Origin: an uncultured Paracoccaceae bacterium
GTDB lineage: Bacteria; Pseudomonadota; Alphaproteobacteria; Rhodobacterales; Rhodobacteraceae
DNA: 64,000 nt
Assembly (NCBI GenBank): GCA_943787785.1
Contig: CALSNT010000004.1
Span: 52,597 to 116,596 of the forward strand
Reading direction: 5' to 3'
The first letter of the stretch is position 1. Each line of letters begins with the position of its first letter. A program made the position numbers and the translations under genes. The notes under the pieces are model-generated. The model was not told the origin of the DNA, ran no database searches, and was given only the letters and a program-made list of their open reading frames with translations. This document shows, one piece after another, positions 48,079 to 57,764 of this stretch.

Positions 48079-49548
48079 ATGACATCATCATTTCCAAACA
48101 GAACGTTAGGTCAATCCGTTCTTGTTTCAGCTGCACAATACGCGTCCCGCCCGGCCGTAGTAACTGAAGTCGGCACTCTCACGTACGAGCATCTTGCGCG
48201 GCTGATAGACGCCTTTGCGACAAATCTCGCGGTTCGCGGCGTCGACAGTTCCTCGTTCTGTGCTGTTGCAGGCGCTGATCCGATGATCACTCTGATGTCC
48301 TATTTCGCGGCGTCCGCCTTGGGCGCGCGCTGGACCACGGGAATTTCCGACGACGAGATTGCCCGGCAAGTTGGTGTGACACATGTCATCCTGCCCGAAA
48401 CAATCGAGGCCTCGGTTTCGGTCGGCCACCGTATCGACGTTGATCAGACTTGGAGCGCGCGACCGCCGCAGTTCGGGGTTGGCTCGGACATTCCGTTCGC
48501 AGAAACGACAGGCCTGGATGACGACTGGGTGATTGCGCCCACTTCCGGCACCACAGGCAATTCAAAGTTGGTGGCTATCTCACAGCGCGCAATGCTGAAG
48601 CGGGCGCAGGCCCTGTCCGGACATTTCGGCGAACCGGAGTGTCTGTTAGGCAGCCTGATGCCGGTAACTTCCTTTCCGTTCCTTTCCCGCATTCTTCCGG
48701 TCTTTTTGGCGGGGGGGTGCATTGTCGTGGCGCAGAACGGCCGGTTCATTATCGAGTCAAGGCCCACCGATCTGTTCGGATCACCGAACCAGTTTTCGTC
48801 CCTGATGGCGCAGACCAGCAATTCGGAACGGCTGGGCACCGCCCATGTCGGGGGCGGCAAGCTTTCGGACGATCTGGCGCTGGGCCTGTTGGGCCGGTTT
48901 GAGACCGTTTTCGAGCACTATGGCTCGACCGAGGCGAACATGGTTTATTCCGTTCGAAAATCCTTGGCTGCTGACGGAACCGTTCAGAGTGAGTATCTGG
49001 GCTGCGAGGGCGAAGTTCAGATTGTTGATGAAGCAGGTCAGCCGACACCAGACGGTGAGCTTGGAGAGTTGCGCATCAGACACGACTATCTGGCCAATGA
49101 TTACCTGAACGCACCGGACGCCAGGGAATCTGCCTTCCGCGAGGGGTGGTTCCATCCCGGTGATCTGGGCCATTTCCTGCCCGATGGCCGGCTTGAGATC
49201 GTTGGCCGCACCCGCGACACGCTGAATGTTGGTGGCGTGAAACTGCCCGGCCCCGCGATTGATGCAGCACTTCGCGATATTACCGACGTTGTTGATGCCA
49301 TGTGCTTTTTACTGCCCGACAGTTCGGGTATTTCCCGGATTGCCGCCTTTCTGGTGGTTCGCGGCAAACGCAGCCAGAACGCGGTGGCGGAAGATGCCCG
49401 CGCGGAGTTAAGCGACCGGTTCGGTCCGCGCGCAGCCCCTGAAAAAGTGCTGTTTGCGCCGTCCCTGCCACGTGGTGCCACTGGTGAGCCGGACCGCGAG
49501 AAATGCGCCTTCATGGCTGTTTCCAAGCGACAACAGTTGCTCAATTGA
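48079..49548 (+). CDS. AMP-dependent synthetase/ligase family protein (ligase A)
   Basis: A 489-residue ANL-superfamily adenylating enzyme. Core motifs A3 APTSGTTGNSKLVAISQ, A5 EHYGSTEANMVYS, A7 WFHPGDLGHF and A8 LEIVGRTRDTLNVGGVK are readable. The A10 motif, normally PxxxxGK with the catalytic lysine, reads LPRGATGEPDREK: Glu470 stands where the lysine should be, so adenylation or the thioester step may be altered. The start at 48079 (MTSSFPNRTLG) is preferred over the frame start at 48007. It faces an ABC importer operon and is followed by an outer-membrane protein. Substrate unknown. Confidence 0.85.
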   Translation: MTSSFPNRTLGQSVLVSAAQYASRPAVVTEVGTLTYEHLARLIDAFATNLAVRGVDSSSFCAVAGADPMITLMSYFAASALGARWTTGISDDEIARQVGVTHVILPETIEASVSVGHRIDVDQTWSARPPQFGVGSDIPFAETTGLDDDWVIAPTSGTTGNSKLVAISQRAMLKRAQALSGHFGEPECLLGSLMPVTSFPFLSRILPVFLAGGCIVVAQNGRFIIESRPTDLFGSPNQFSSLMAQTSNSERLGTAHVGGGKLSDDLALGLLGRFETVFEHYGSTEANMVYSVRKSLAADGTVQSEYLGCEGEVQIVDEAGQPTPDGELGELRIRHDYLANDYLNAPDARESAFREGWFHPGDLGHFLPDGRLEIVGRTRDTLNVGGVKLPGPAIDAALRDITDVVDAMCFLLPDSSGISRIAAFLVVRGKRSQNAVAEDARAELSDRFGPRAAPEKVLFAPSLPRGATGEPDREKCAFMAVSKRQQLLN

Positions 49549-49702
49549 CACATCCGCTGGGGATTTGGGCAGGTTGCTGGGTGAGACACCCCGATTTCAA
49601 TACTGGACCGCGACGAACCGTTGCGCGCTTTCTCATTTGGCAATAGCATAAACACGATTCGATAGTGTGTGCTTTTGGCGACTGAAAATTGGAGACGGAA
49701 CC

Positions 49703-50281
49703 ATGCTGAACAAGACTGTGCTGACGACATCCGGGGCAGCCGTTGCCGCCGCGTTTGGCGGTCAGGCCGCTGCCGAGTCGGCAGATTTCGCCGGCTTCTA
49801 CTTTGGTGCCCAGGTTGGCCTGGCCAAAGGTGAATTTGACGTACCTTGTTCGGTGGATTGCTACGATCTGGATGGGAACCCGGCCGGCGTATTCGCAGGC
49901 TACAACCATGACGCGGGTGGCTTCATTATCGGTGTCGAACTTGCCCATACGGGCGATCTCGGCGAAGCCGCGTACGATGAATCGTTTTCTTTTGAAGAAA
50001 CGACTGATCTGAAATTGAAGTTCGGCACCACGGTTGGAAAATCGCTGATCTATGGCGTGGTCGGCGCAACCCGCACAAGTGCCAGCTTCACCGATGCCGA
50101 AACATTCTCAGAGGAAAGCGCCAATGGCACGCTGTTTGGTGTTGGTGCCGAAATGGGCCTTGGTCAGAATGGCTTCTTCGGCGTCGAATTGCTGAACCGC
50201 AACTATGGCAATCAGTTTGAGGGCTATATTGATGGCGGCAACGTTCAGACCGTCAGCTTGCGGGCCGGCTTCAGATTCTAG
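49703..50281 (+). CDS. Outer-membrane beta-barrel protein
   Basis: A 192-residue small barrel of the OmpA/Omp25-like type. The signal peptide is MLNKTVLTTSGAAVAAAFGG QAAAE; the mature part alternates in beta pattern (FYFGAQVGLAKGEF, AGVFAGYNHDAGGFIIGVEL, YGVVGATRTSASF) and ends VSLRAGFRF with the terminal aromatic needed for BAM insertion. The ATG at 49703 follows GGAGACGGA. It could be the outer-membrane port or an anchor for the adjacent ABC system. Confidence 0.85.
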   Translation: MLNKTVLTTSGAAVAAAFGGQAAAESADFAGFYFGAQVGLAKGEFDVPCSVDCYDLDGNPAGVFAGYNHDAGGFIIGVELAHTGDLGEAAYDESFSFEETTDLKLKFGTTVGKSLIYGVVGATRTSASFTDAETFSEESANGTLFGVGAEMGLGQNGFFGVELLNRNYGNQFEGYIDGGNVQTVSLRAGFRF

Positions 50282-50294
50282 CGCACTTCGCCAT

Positions 50295-51284
50295 TTAGAA
50301 CTGGATTGATCGGGACGCCCGGAACCAGAGATTGGTGCCGGGCGTTGCCAATTGTGGATCGCGGGTAAAAGCCAGCAGCGGAACGGCAGTTGTTGCGATC
50401 GTCAATAGCCAGCGATCCCCGGAATAATCCGCCTGAACCACACTACATGCGCGCCAGCCCTGACCATTGTCGGTTCGGCTGACCTCGACCCATTCCGGCC
50501 GCGCAAAATGCGTGCGCGCTTCGTCGAGATACCCGCCGATTCCGACGAAGCCGGCGACAAAGCGGGAACTGGGGCGCTCATAGATCTCTTGCGGCGTGCC
50601 GAGTTGCTCAATGCGACCGTTCTTCATGACGGCCATCTGATCGGATATCGCCAGTGCCTCGGCCTGATCATGGGTGACATGCACGAAGGTCAGGTCGAAC
50701 TGATCGCGCACCCCGAACAGAACATCGCGCATGCGACGGCGAAGGTCGGCGTCAAGGCTGCTCATGGGTTCGTCCAGCAGCAAAAGACGCGGCCGCATGA
50801 CAATCGCGCGCGCGATTGCAGCGCGCTGTTTCTGGCCGCCGCTCATCAACGCCACCGGCTGACTTTCCATTCCGGCAAGGTCGACAGCATCCAGCGCCTG
50901 GCGCACGCGCGTCGCCACATCGGACCGTGACAACCGGGCTCCACGCCGAGACGCCCGCAGCGGGAAGGCGACATTCTCGATCAGGCTGAGGTGCGGCCAA
51001 ACCGAATGGGATTGAAACACCATGCCCAGATTGCGCTCGGCCGGATCAAGGTCGACTCCATCACTGTCCGTGAACACCGGGCTTCCTGCAATGTGGATGC
51101 TGCCGGCGTCCGGTCGTGCAAGCCCGGCGATGAGCCTCAGCAACGTCGATTTGCCGCAGCCGCTGGAGCCCAGAATTGTCAGGAAACACCCGGCGGGGAC
51201 GTCAAAGTCGTCGACCGACAGTTCGAACTGATTGCCACCGCCCCGGCTGGCAAAGGATTTCCGGAGGTTTCGGACCGAGATCAT
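50295..51284 (-). CDS. ABC importer ATPase, iron/spermidine (AfuC/PotA) type
   Basis: A 329-residue ATPase: Walker A LGSSGCGKSTLLRLI, signature LMSGGQKQRAAIARA, Walker B LLLLDEPMSSLDADLRRRM, H-loop FVHVTHDQAEALAIS, and a C-terminal TOBE-like extension. The start at 51284 (MISVRNLRKSF) is used; the permease stop lies three bases upstream of it. The group imports Fe(III), polyamines or similar small charged ligands; the neighbours do not settle which. Confidence 0.88.
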   Translation of the reverse strand: MISVRNLRKSFASRGGGNQFELSVDDFDVPAGCFLTILGSSGCGKSTLLRLIAGLARPDAGSIHIAGSPVFTDSDGVDLDPAERNLGMVFQSHSVWPHLSLIENVAFPLRASRRGARLSRSDVATRVRQALDAVDLAGMESQPVALMSGGQKQRAAIARAIVMRPRLLLLDEPMSSLDADLRRRMRDVLFGVRDQFDLTFVHVTHDQAEALAISDQMAVMKNGRIEQLGTPQEIYERPSSRFVAGFVGIGGYLDEARTHFARPEWVEVSRTDNGQGWRACSVVQADYSGDRWLLTIATTAVPLLAFTRDPQLATPGTNLWFRASRSIQF

Positions 51285-51286
51285 GG

Positions 51287-52996
51287 TCAAGCCGATGGAT
51301 CCAGCGCCCGCATGACGCGCAATGCAAGCATTGTCATCACCAGCGCGATGAACGCCGCGATGACACCAACCACCGCCGCACTTTCGAATGCTCCGGTGGA
51401 CAGATATTGGAATGTCAGGATCGGTAGCGTCATCGCATCCGGTGGGGCAAGAAGAATCAACGACGAAACGTCCTTTGTGGCGCTTGAAAAGGCCAGCAGA
51501 AAAACGACCACTATGGTGGGCGCAATCATGGGCGCCGTGACCCGGAAGAACCGGCGAAGGGGCCCCGCACCGGCAAGTCTGGCCGCCGCGTCGGCATCAG
51601 GGTCGATCTGGCCCAGCGAGGCCGAGAACAGATGGACCGCCAGCGGCATGTCCCGCACCAGCATAGCGAAGATCAGCGGCCCGAGCGAGCCATAGACCAG
51701 CCAGGCAACGGGCGCGCTCAGTGACAGTTCCAGAACTGCAAGGCCCAAGATGATTCCGGGTATCGCCCATGGCAGCCAGATCAGACCTGACACCACTGTC
51801 CGAAGAACTGGCCCGCCCGACCGCAGCATTACCGCGACGGCAAGGAACAGCAGACTTGCCGCGATGGCGACAGCAAGGCCGAGCGCGATTGTCGTGACCA
51901 GCGCATTCGACAGATTTCGGCCAGTCAGCACTTCGGCCCAATTCGCGGTGCTGAATGGCATGTCAATAAACCAGAAACCGAATACCTTCATGAAACTTCC
52001 GACGATCAGCATGCCAATTGGAATGCCCGCTCCGATGAAGAAAAGAACGCCAAGACCGATGCCGGCGGCCATCCGGTACCTGGCGCCGTAGGCGTCGGTG
52101 GGGTCGACACTCTGATCACTGCGCAGCGCGATTTGCCGTTGGCCCCGGCGCAGCCATGCATGTGCGACAGTCAGCACGATCATCAATGCGATGAAAAACA
52201 TGCTGACCGCTGCGGCTTCGGTGATGAGTGGGGTTTCATCCAGAACGTATTCATAGATCAGCGACGGGAGCACAATCAGATCCTTCGGCGTGCCTAGAAT
52301 CTGCTCGGCCTCGAAGCTCTCCATTGCGCGGGTCAGCCCCGCCACACCGGCGACAATCGCCGTTGGCGCGACGGCGGGCATAATGACCGAGCGCCAGATC
52401 CGAAAGGGTGACGCCCCGGCGACACGGGCCGCTTCGTCACTGACGCGGTCAATGGTGCGCATTGCCGGAATGAGTAGCAGGGCTGCAATGGGGGTGGTGT
52501 TGGTCACCATCTGGAACCAAAGGATGCCGCCGACCGAATAGATGTCGGTAAGCGGGTTCAGTCCAAGCCCCCGCGCGGCGACGTTCAGCAGGCCGTAGTC
52601 GCTGTCCAAAAACAGTATCCATCCGGCAAGCAGCGGCGCATTGGGCAGAAAGAAAATAAACCAGAGCGTGAACTCATAAATCCGGCTGCCGACAACGCGT
52701 ACCCTGACGATAAGCCAGGCAATCCAGGCGCCGACAACGACTCCCAGAGGGACCCGTACCGCTAGCGCCGTGGTCAGCGTCAGCGAACGTGAAAAGTCTG
52801 ACTCCGAGAAAACCGTGCCGTAACCATCCGCCGACAAAGTGTTGGTCGCGCCGCCGCCAACCAGCCCGAAGGACATTGGCAGGATGACCGCAACCGGCAG
52901 AAGCGCCAACAGCCCCACCAGCGACAACAAGACGACCGGACCAATGGCCGCAACCCTGCGGCCGTTCAGCCAAGTTTGTGTCACAGTCTCTGGCAT
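51287..52996 (-). CDS. ABC importer permease, two fused domains (FbpB-like)
   Basis: A 569-residue membrane protein with about 12 helices and two BPD-transp-1 domains, each with an EAA-type loop (EAARVAGASPFRIWRSVIMP around residue 190 and AAARLAGAGPLRRFFRVTAP near 480). The fusion is typical of iron(III) importers such as FbpB/AfuB. It precedes the ATPase gene with no gap and follows the binding-protein gene by 48 bases. Confidence 0.9.
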   Translation of the reverse strand: MPETVTQTWLNGRRVAAIGPVVLLSLVGLLALLPVAVILPMSFGLVGGGATNTLSADGYGTVFSESDFSRSLTLTTALAVRVPLGVVVGAWIAWLIVRVRVVGSRIYEFTLWFIFFLPNAPLLAGWILFLDSDYGLLNVAARGLGLNPLTDIYSVGGILWFQMVTNTTPIAALLLIPAMRTIDRVSDEAARVAGASPFRIWRSVIMPAVAPTAIVAGVAGLTRAMESFEAEQILGTPKDLIVLPSLIYEYVLDETPLITEAAAVSMFFIALMIVLTVAHAWLRRGQRQIALRSDQSVDPTDAYGARYRMAAGIGLGVLFFIGAGIPIGMLIVGSFMKVFGFWFIDMPFSTANWAEVLTGRNLSNALVTTIALGLAVAIAASLLFLAVAVMLRSGGPVLRTVVSGLIWLPWAIPGIILGLAVLELSLSAPVAWLVYGSLGPLIFAMLVRDMPLAVHLFSASLGQIDPDADAAARLAGAGPLRRFFRVTAPMIAPTIVVVFLLAFSSATKDVSSLILLAPPDAMTLPILTFQYLSTGAFESAAVVGVIAAFIALVMTMLALRVMRALDPSA

Positions 52997-53044
52997 GGGC
53001 CCGTAACGGGTCTGAGGTTTGGCGACATCAGCGATGCAACATTA

Positions 53045-54133
53045 TCATTCGGCCAGGATGCCCTCCAGCAAAGCCCGGTTTTCCAGTCGCGTGCCAAAGA
53101 ACCAGCTTTGCGAATAAAGGTTCAATAGCTCCGGGCGATTGCGCGGATCCGAATACTCCGGCCAGAGGTCCGCATCGACGTCTTCGCGGTCCGTCGGCAG
53201 CGCCTGCGTCAGCGCAAGCGCCTCTTGCCCATTTTGGCTCAGAAACCAATTGGCGAAAACTGCCGCGGCTTTCGGATGGGGTGCGCCGGCCGGAACTGCC
53301 AAAACCGCGCCGCCGCCAAGAACATAACCCGGCACGTCGTTCGTCCAGAAGATCTCCAGATTATCCACACCGCGATCTTCATAGTGCTGAATATTTGCCA
53401 GCAAAGCTCCCAGCGCGATCGGATTTGTCCCTCGTGCGACCAGATCCACGACCTGTCGATAGTCACTGGTAAGCGTGATCCTGTCGTTGCCCAGAAGTTC
53501 GCGTACGAAATCCTCCCCCTTAACATCGATCAGATACATCGCCAGGGTTTCGCCGGCGCCAGGGCGCGCCGGGTTATGCATCACGACCTGATCCAGCATC
53601 CTCTCGGCCAGAAGATCGTCCCATGAAGTTATCGAGGCCGGATCAATGATGTCGGTGTTGATCAGAATGCCACCCGCCGCATAGATTGACGGCATCGGCA
53701 AATAACGCTCGGCATCGTCCACCCATTTCAACGCGCTGCCACGCCAAGCCTCGGGCGCAAGAAGATCCCGCAGCAACAGCATGTCGCGAACCGGGGCGAG
53801 CTGATCTTTCTCGACGAGGCTGAATGGCGTCGGACCGCTCAGGAACACATCTATGGTCAGGCGATCAGCTTCGACTTCGCGATAGAACCGCTGGCGCTCG
53901 GCCCCGCGACCCCGAGGAATGAAACTGGCCTTGATCCCGGTGTCGGCTTCAAAGGCCGCCGCAAATTTTTCCGAAAGAGAAGGCTGCCCCATGATGACGA
54001 TTTCACCTTCGGCCCTTGCGGCCTCCAACAGGGCATCAAAATCGGCGTTGGATTCAGTCGGCCAATCCTGCGCCCAGGCAGCACTGGCAAGGGTGGCGAA
54101 AGCCCAGGCACAAACGATAATTCCGCGTAGCAT
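53045..54133 (-). CDS. ABC extracellular solute-binding protein, family 1 (iron-type)
   Basis: A 362-residue periplasmic binding protein. Signal peptide LRGIIVCAWAFATLASAAWA is followed by LLEAARAEGEIVIMGQPSLS EKFAAAFE and FYREVEADRLTIDVFLSG, as in AfuA/FbpA-like proteins; a second lobe has AVLAVPAGAPHPKAAAVFAN WFLS. No twin-tyrosine Fe(III) site is obvious, so iron is not certain. The start at 54133 (MLRGII) gives the signal peptide. It follows ligase B by 41 bases in one operon. Confidence 0.87.
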   Translation of the reverse strand: MLRGIIVCAWAFATLASAAWAQDWPTESNADFDALLEAARAEGEIVIMGQPSLSEKFAAAFEADTGIKASFIPRGRGAERQRFYREVEADRLTIDVFLSGPTPFSLVEKDQLAPVRDMLLLRDLLAPEAWRGSALKWVDDAERYLPMPSIYAAGGILINTDIIDPASITSWDDLLAERMLDQVVMHNPARPGAGETLAMYLIDVKGEDFVRELLGNDRITLTSDYRQVVDLVARGTNPIALGALLANIQHYEDRGVDNLEIFWTNDVPGYVLGGGAVLAVPAGAPHPKAAAVFANWFLSQNGQEALALTQALPTDREDVDADLWPEYSDPRNRPELLNLYSQSWFFGTRLENRALLEGILAE

Positions 54134-54174
54134 TTGATACACTCCAGTTTCGGGATGCAAATGCTGGGGGGGTA

Positions 54175-55605
54175 TCACATGGTCGCAAGGACCTGAACAT
54201 CAATCTTGTCGGTCGCCGTGCGCGGCAGGCTTTCCAGCCTCGTGACGCTGCTGGCGCGCACAAGCCGCACCGAGGAATCGAGTGCGTCATTCACCTGCGC
54301 CGTACTGACACGCCGGTTGCTTGCATAGAAAACGAACAGCTCTTCAACGCCGAACTTGTTGCGGCGGGCAACGCTTGCCACCTCATCGAAAAGGCCGGTT
54401 TTTTCGAGCGCTGCATTGATATCCTCAAGCGCGACCTTGTTGCCGCCGAAATTGATGATGTTGGAAGCGCGCCCGACGAAGTACAGCCGGTCGCCCTCGC
54501 TTCGCATGATATCGGTAGACCAGTAAAGCGGATGACCGTTCGCATCTTCGCTCCAACCCGGTTGCCCGACTGCGACGTTCCTGCGCTGAACGGTCGCGTC
54601 GCCAAGAAAGCGGTATCCAATCTGACCTTCGCTGGTGCCTTTAAGGATAGTGCCGGCACCGTTGTGAAAGAAAATCTCAAGATCGTCGCGAGTCAGCTTT
54701 CCAATGTAGCCATCTTCAAATGGCTCATCGACGCCCACCGCGTCGCGGGCGAGGCCACCAATCTCGGACGAACCAAAACCGACCAGAACTTGGCCATGGT
54801 AATAGTCGCGCAGGGCGGTGATCGCCCGACTACTGATGTAGGCGCCGCCCAGCAGAATGTATTTGACGGAAGAAAAATAGTGTCTGGCATCCGGAATTGC
54901 CGCGATCTGTGGGATCGATGCCGGCGACAGGACAACCAGAGTTACCTGGTAAAGGTCAATGTACTGAAGAAGTCGGCTGCGGTGTTCCGACAGCGCAACA
55001 ATCGACCCCCCGTCAGAAAGGTGCTTCAAGTATCCGTTTCTGGCCCAGCTTTCGGAAGGTGATGCCGAGAACATGAGCCGCTCGTTCGACGGAGCCAGCG
55101 GGTCCCAGGTGGAAATTGGTCGCAGAACATCCTTTTCAAGCGTTTCGGACGGCTGCGGCGTTCCGGTTGAGCCGGACGTAAAGCCGACATAGGTGGCGGG
55201 GGTCGCGCTCGGCTCCGGCAATTTGATCAGCCGGTCGGACACCAGCGCATCAAACCAGCCGCTTCGGATCTGGACGCAATGAACATCCGTATCCTCGGGG
55301 GGTGCTTGCTCAGACAGTAAAACGTCATAGTCAACGCCGGCCTTCCCGGCCTTTTCCGGTGATCCAAAGATTATTCGGTGGCCGTCAAGGCTGGCCACCA
55401 GCGCGCCGACAATGACGAATTCGGATCGGGTGCTGGCCAGCAAAATCCTTGCGCCCTTTTGCACGCCCTGCGCGCCCATGGCCTCACGAAAGGCAGCCAC
55501 AAGCGAGATCAGGTCAAGGAACGTTAGCTGGTTCTTCTCGCTGATCAGCGCGATCTTCTTCGGGTGGCGCTCGGCAATCTGGTATATCTGTTCGATCAGA
55601 CGCAT
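54175..55605 (-). CDS. AMP-dependent synthetase/ligase family protein (ligase B)
   Basis: A 476-residue ANL-type enzyme. The A3 loop reads TSGSTGTPQPSE (residues 143-154), lacking the usual lysine after TGTP; A5 is GFGSSEIGG; A7/A8 is YWSTDIMRSEGDRLYFVGRA and FGGNKVALED. A10 is PRTATDKIDV with Lys467 kept, so its defect is the opposite of ligase A. It heads the ABC importer operon, so the imported compound may be its substrate. About 60 residues shorter than classical acyl-CoA synthetases. Possible roles are acyl/aryl-CoA ligation or carrier-free adenylation. Confidence 0.82.
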   Translation of the reverse strand: MRLIEQIYQIAERHPKKIALISEKNQLTFLDLISLVAAFREAMGAQGVQKGARILLASTRSEFVIVGALVASLDGHRIIFGSPEKAGKAGVDYDVLLSEQAPPEDTDVHCVQIRSGWFDALVSDRLIKLPEPSATPATYVGFTSGSTGTPQPSETLEKDVLRPISTWDPLAPSNERLMFSASPSESWARNGYLKHLSDGGSIVALSEHRSRLLQYIDLYQVTLVVLSPASIPQIAAIPDARHYFSSVKYILLGGAYISSRAITALRDYYHGQVLVGFGSSEIGGLARDAVGVDEPFEDGYIGKLTRDDLEIFFHNGAGTILKGTSEGQIGYRFLGDATVQRRNVAVGQPGWSEDANGHPLYWSTDIMRSEGDRLYFVGRASNIINFGGNKVALEDINAALEKTGLFDEVASVARRNKFGVEELFVFYASNRRVSTAQVNDALDSSVRLVRASSVTRLESLPRTATDKIDVQVLATM

Positions 55606-55899
55606 GTCGCAGTAGAAATACCAATCTGGAGGCAGAAGTCACTACACTATCGACAATCGGCAAGGATCATGCTGCGGCAGTTTGAGCACCCCCCCGACGG
55701 GGATCACCGACGAAAGATCTTTGGTCGGAGTGGGCGTTGAAAAGGACGCATATTCGAATTGATTTTCTGGATAGCGGCCATTGGAGCCTATGCAGCGAAG
55801 GCTCACTTTGTCCGCAACTCGGTCATAGCCACATTTTTCGCCAGTGTCTGCTCTGGGTCAAAGCTGCCGTTGAGACCGCGCCGTTTATAGGTCCAGAGC

Positions 55900-56049
55900 C
55901 TAATCTGCAACGTAACTGGCTGCCTTGAAGAGTGCGTCGAAATTTCGGACCTTGAGCCCGCGCAAGTGCGCTTTGAGTTTGGAATAGGCCATTTCAATTG
56001 GGTTCAAGTCCGGGCTGTAGGGGGGCAGAAAGAGCAGCCAGCTTTCCTG
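55900..56049 (-). pseudogene. IS630-family transposase C-terminal remnant
   Basis: The minus strand reads SWLLFLPPYSPDLNPIEMAY then SKLKAHLRGLKVRNFDALFK AASYVAD and a stop. PPYSPDLNPIE carries the last catalytic Glu of IS630-type DDE transposases; the rest of the gene is missing. The remaining part of 55606-56057 shows no gene. It marks the right edge of the island with two ligases. Confidence 0.82.
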
Positions 56050-56057
56050 ACACACCC

Positions 56058-57440
56058 CTATGTGGGCATCTTGCCTGCAGCTGCGCTCGATATTCGCGCG
56101 CTGACGAACGTTCGGATTTCCTCGATCTGCGCTTCTGTCGCCAGACCCATTTCCTTCACCTTGAGCAGGTCATTACGAACCTGCTCGTCTGTATTCCAGC
56201 CATTTCGGTCCAGCTCAGATGTCCACCTTTCAGCGAGGGCAACCGCAGCCTTGCTAAGGTGTTCGTCTGCAAACAGATTCGGCGTCTCATTCAATAAAAT
56301 TCGATGCCCCAACTTCCTGAGGCGCTCATCTGCTATCTCGTTCAGCAGCTCTTTTCGATCAGGCGGCTTCGCCACCTGAAACTGCGTGAGCAGAGCCTTG
56401 TCGGCCGACGTATAGAAGCCCGAATAGATGAGCTTCTCTACGTCCGCAGGCTCCTGACGGTCTTGGTACCTCCTCGCCAAAGCAGCACCTACGCGGCGAT
56501 GAAAGTCCGGACGGCTGGCAATGATTTCAGCGCGATGAACGATCTCCGTCGGAGGATCTGGAAGATCGAAGAGAGATGGATCGCGGTTCGTGGCAACAGC
56601 TACGATGCGCCGCCGTTCACCGCTTAGGGCCGCAAAAATCGTATCATCATCAGCTTCCACAAGATCACTTGGATCACTCGCCTCGAGATCAAAAAAAGCC
56701 GCGGCGCTCATGTAATTGTCCTGAACGCCACAATAGGATCCCTTTCGGACTTTCAGGCGCCCGAAATGGTTCTCGATCAGAACCATTGGTCGGCCGGAGC
56801 TCAAGCGGGAGATGACGTCGGCTTTGTTCCGGTTGGAAAGGAGCGCTGACCAGAGTTCGGGCGCACGATTTTGGATGCGCCGCGCAAGGTGGATTGTGGC
56901 GAGAACGTCGCCAAGGGCATCATGCGCCTTGTGGTCTGAGAAACCATTTGCAGGCGCCAGTTGGTCAAGCTTGTAGGTTGGTTTGCCCGCTATCTCAGGC
57001 CAGGTCAGTGTATCTTGCGCGAGCATTCGGACAGACTGGACGGCGCGCAGCATGTCCATCCTCTGGTTACCATTCGTTTGAGTCAAAAAAATCTCTGGCT
57101 GCAAATTTTGGTAAAATGTCTGGCGCAGTACTTCCTCATCAAAGCGGATCGAGTTGTAGCCGGTCCAACACGCAGGCGACCACTTATCGATTCGATGTCG
57201 AAGGATTTCAGCGAACTCGAACCAGCTCGGAAGTGAGCGGTCCATCAGCATTGACGGTGTCACATTCGTAATGGCCATTGCCATCGGAGCGGGAAGTATA
57301 TGCGGGGCAAGACGGCACCGAATGTTGATCCGGTCGATCTCGAGAAAGTCATCGTCTGTCAGGATTGCGGCAAACTGCAGGGGCTGGTCGAAAGCAGGGT
57401 TCGTGCCCGTTGTTTCAAAGTCATAAAACGCAAATGTCAT
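56058..57440 (-). CDS. sbcB: Exodeoxyribonuclease I-like 3'-5' exonuclease
   Basis: A 460-residue ExoI-type enzyme of the DEDDh class. Exo I FAFYDFETTGTNPAFDQPLQ (Asp, Glu) is at the N-terminus, Exo II is GYNSIRFDEEVLRQ and Exo III is DHKAHDALGDVLAT with the catalytic His. The middle matches the SH3-like and C-terminal helical domains of ExoI. Degrades single-stranded DNA in recombination and mismatch repair. The ATG at 57440 is preferred over TTG 57443. ExoI is not universal in Rhodobacterales and sits next to recD2, suggesting a shared acquired repair unit. Confidence 0.85.
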   Translation of the reverse strand: MTFAFYDFETTGTNPAFDQPLQFAAILTDDDFLEIDRINIRCRLAPHILPAPMAMAITNVTPSMLMDRSLPSWFEFAEILRHRIDKWSPACWTGYNSIRFDEEVLRQTFYQNLQPEIFLTQTNGNQRMDMLRAVQSVRMLAQDTLTWPEIAGKPTYKLDQLAPANGFSDHKAHDALGDVLATIHLARRIQNRAPELWSALLSNRNKADVISRLSSGRPMVLIENHFGRLKVRKGSYCGVQDNYMSAAAFFDLEASDPSDLVEADDDTIFAALSGERRRIVAVATNRDPSLFDLPDPPTEIVHRAEIIASRPDFHRRVGAALARRYQDRQEPADVEKLIYSGFYTSADKALLTQFQVAKPPDRKELLNEIADERLRKLGHRILLNETPNLFADEHLSKAAVALAERWTSELDRNGWNTDEQVRNDLLKVKEMGLATEAQIEEIRTFVSARISSAAAGKMPT

Positions 57441-57764
57441 CAAGATCTCCGTCTTGAGGGTGTGTGGCTAAGACCCCCGGCTTCGGCTACCTCAAGGCCT
57501 CAAACCCAGCCTATCAGCCACTTGGGTCTGTGAACCTTTAGACGGCCGTTTGCCGTTGTGAATAATCATAATCAGAACCTCGTCCCACGACGGGATAGCG
57601 AAGTTTAGGAGCCCCGTAGTGGCGTGCTTGGCATTATCGCACGAAAACATGCATATTGTTAAACGGACGTGTTGGGGCCGCAGTTGTCACATGCCGTTTC
57701 CGATCAGAGATTTGTTGTCGGTGGGCGCAGCCTCAGACAGACATCCCGACCCAAATGGAATTGA
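57441..57764. other. Intergenic region between sbcB-like and recD2
   Basis: About 324 bases between two divergent genes. It should contain both promoters, but no clear operator, RNA fold or ORF was seen. Confidence 0.4.
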
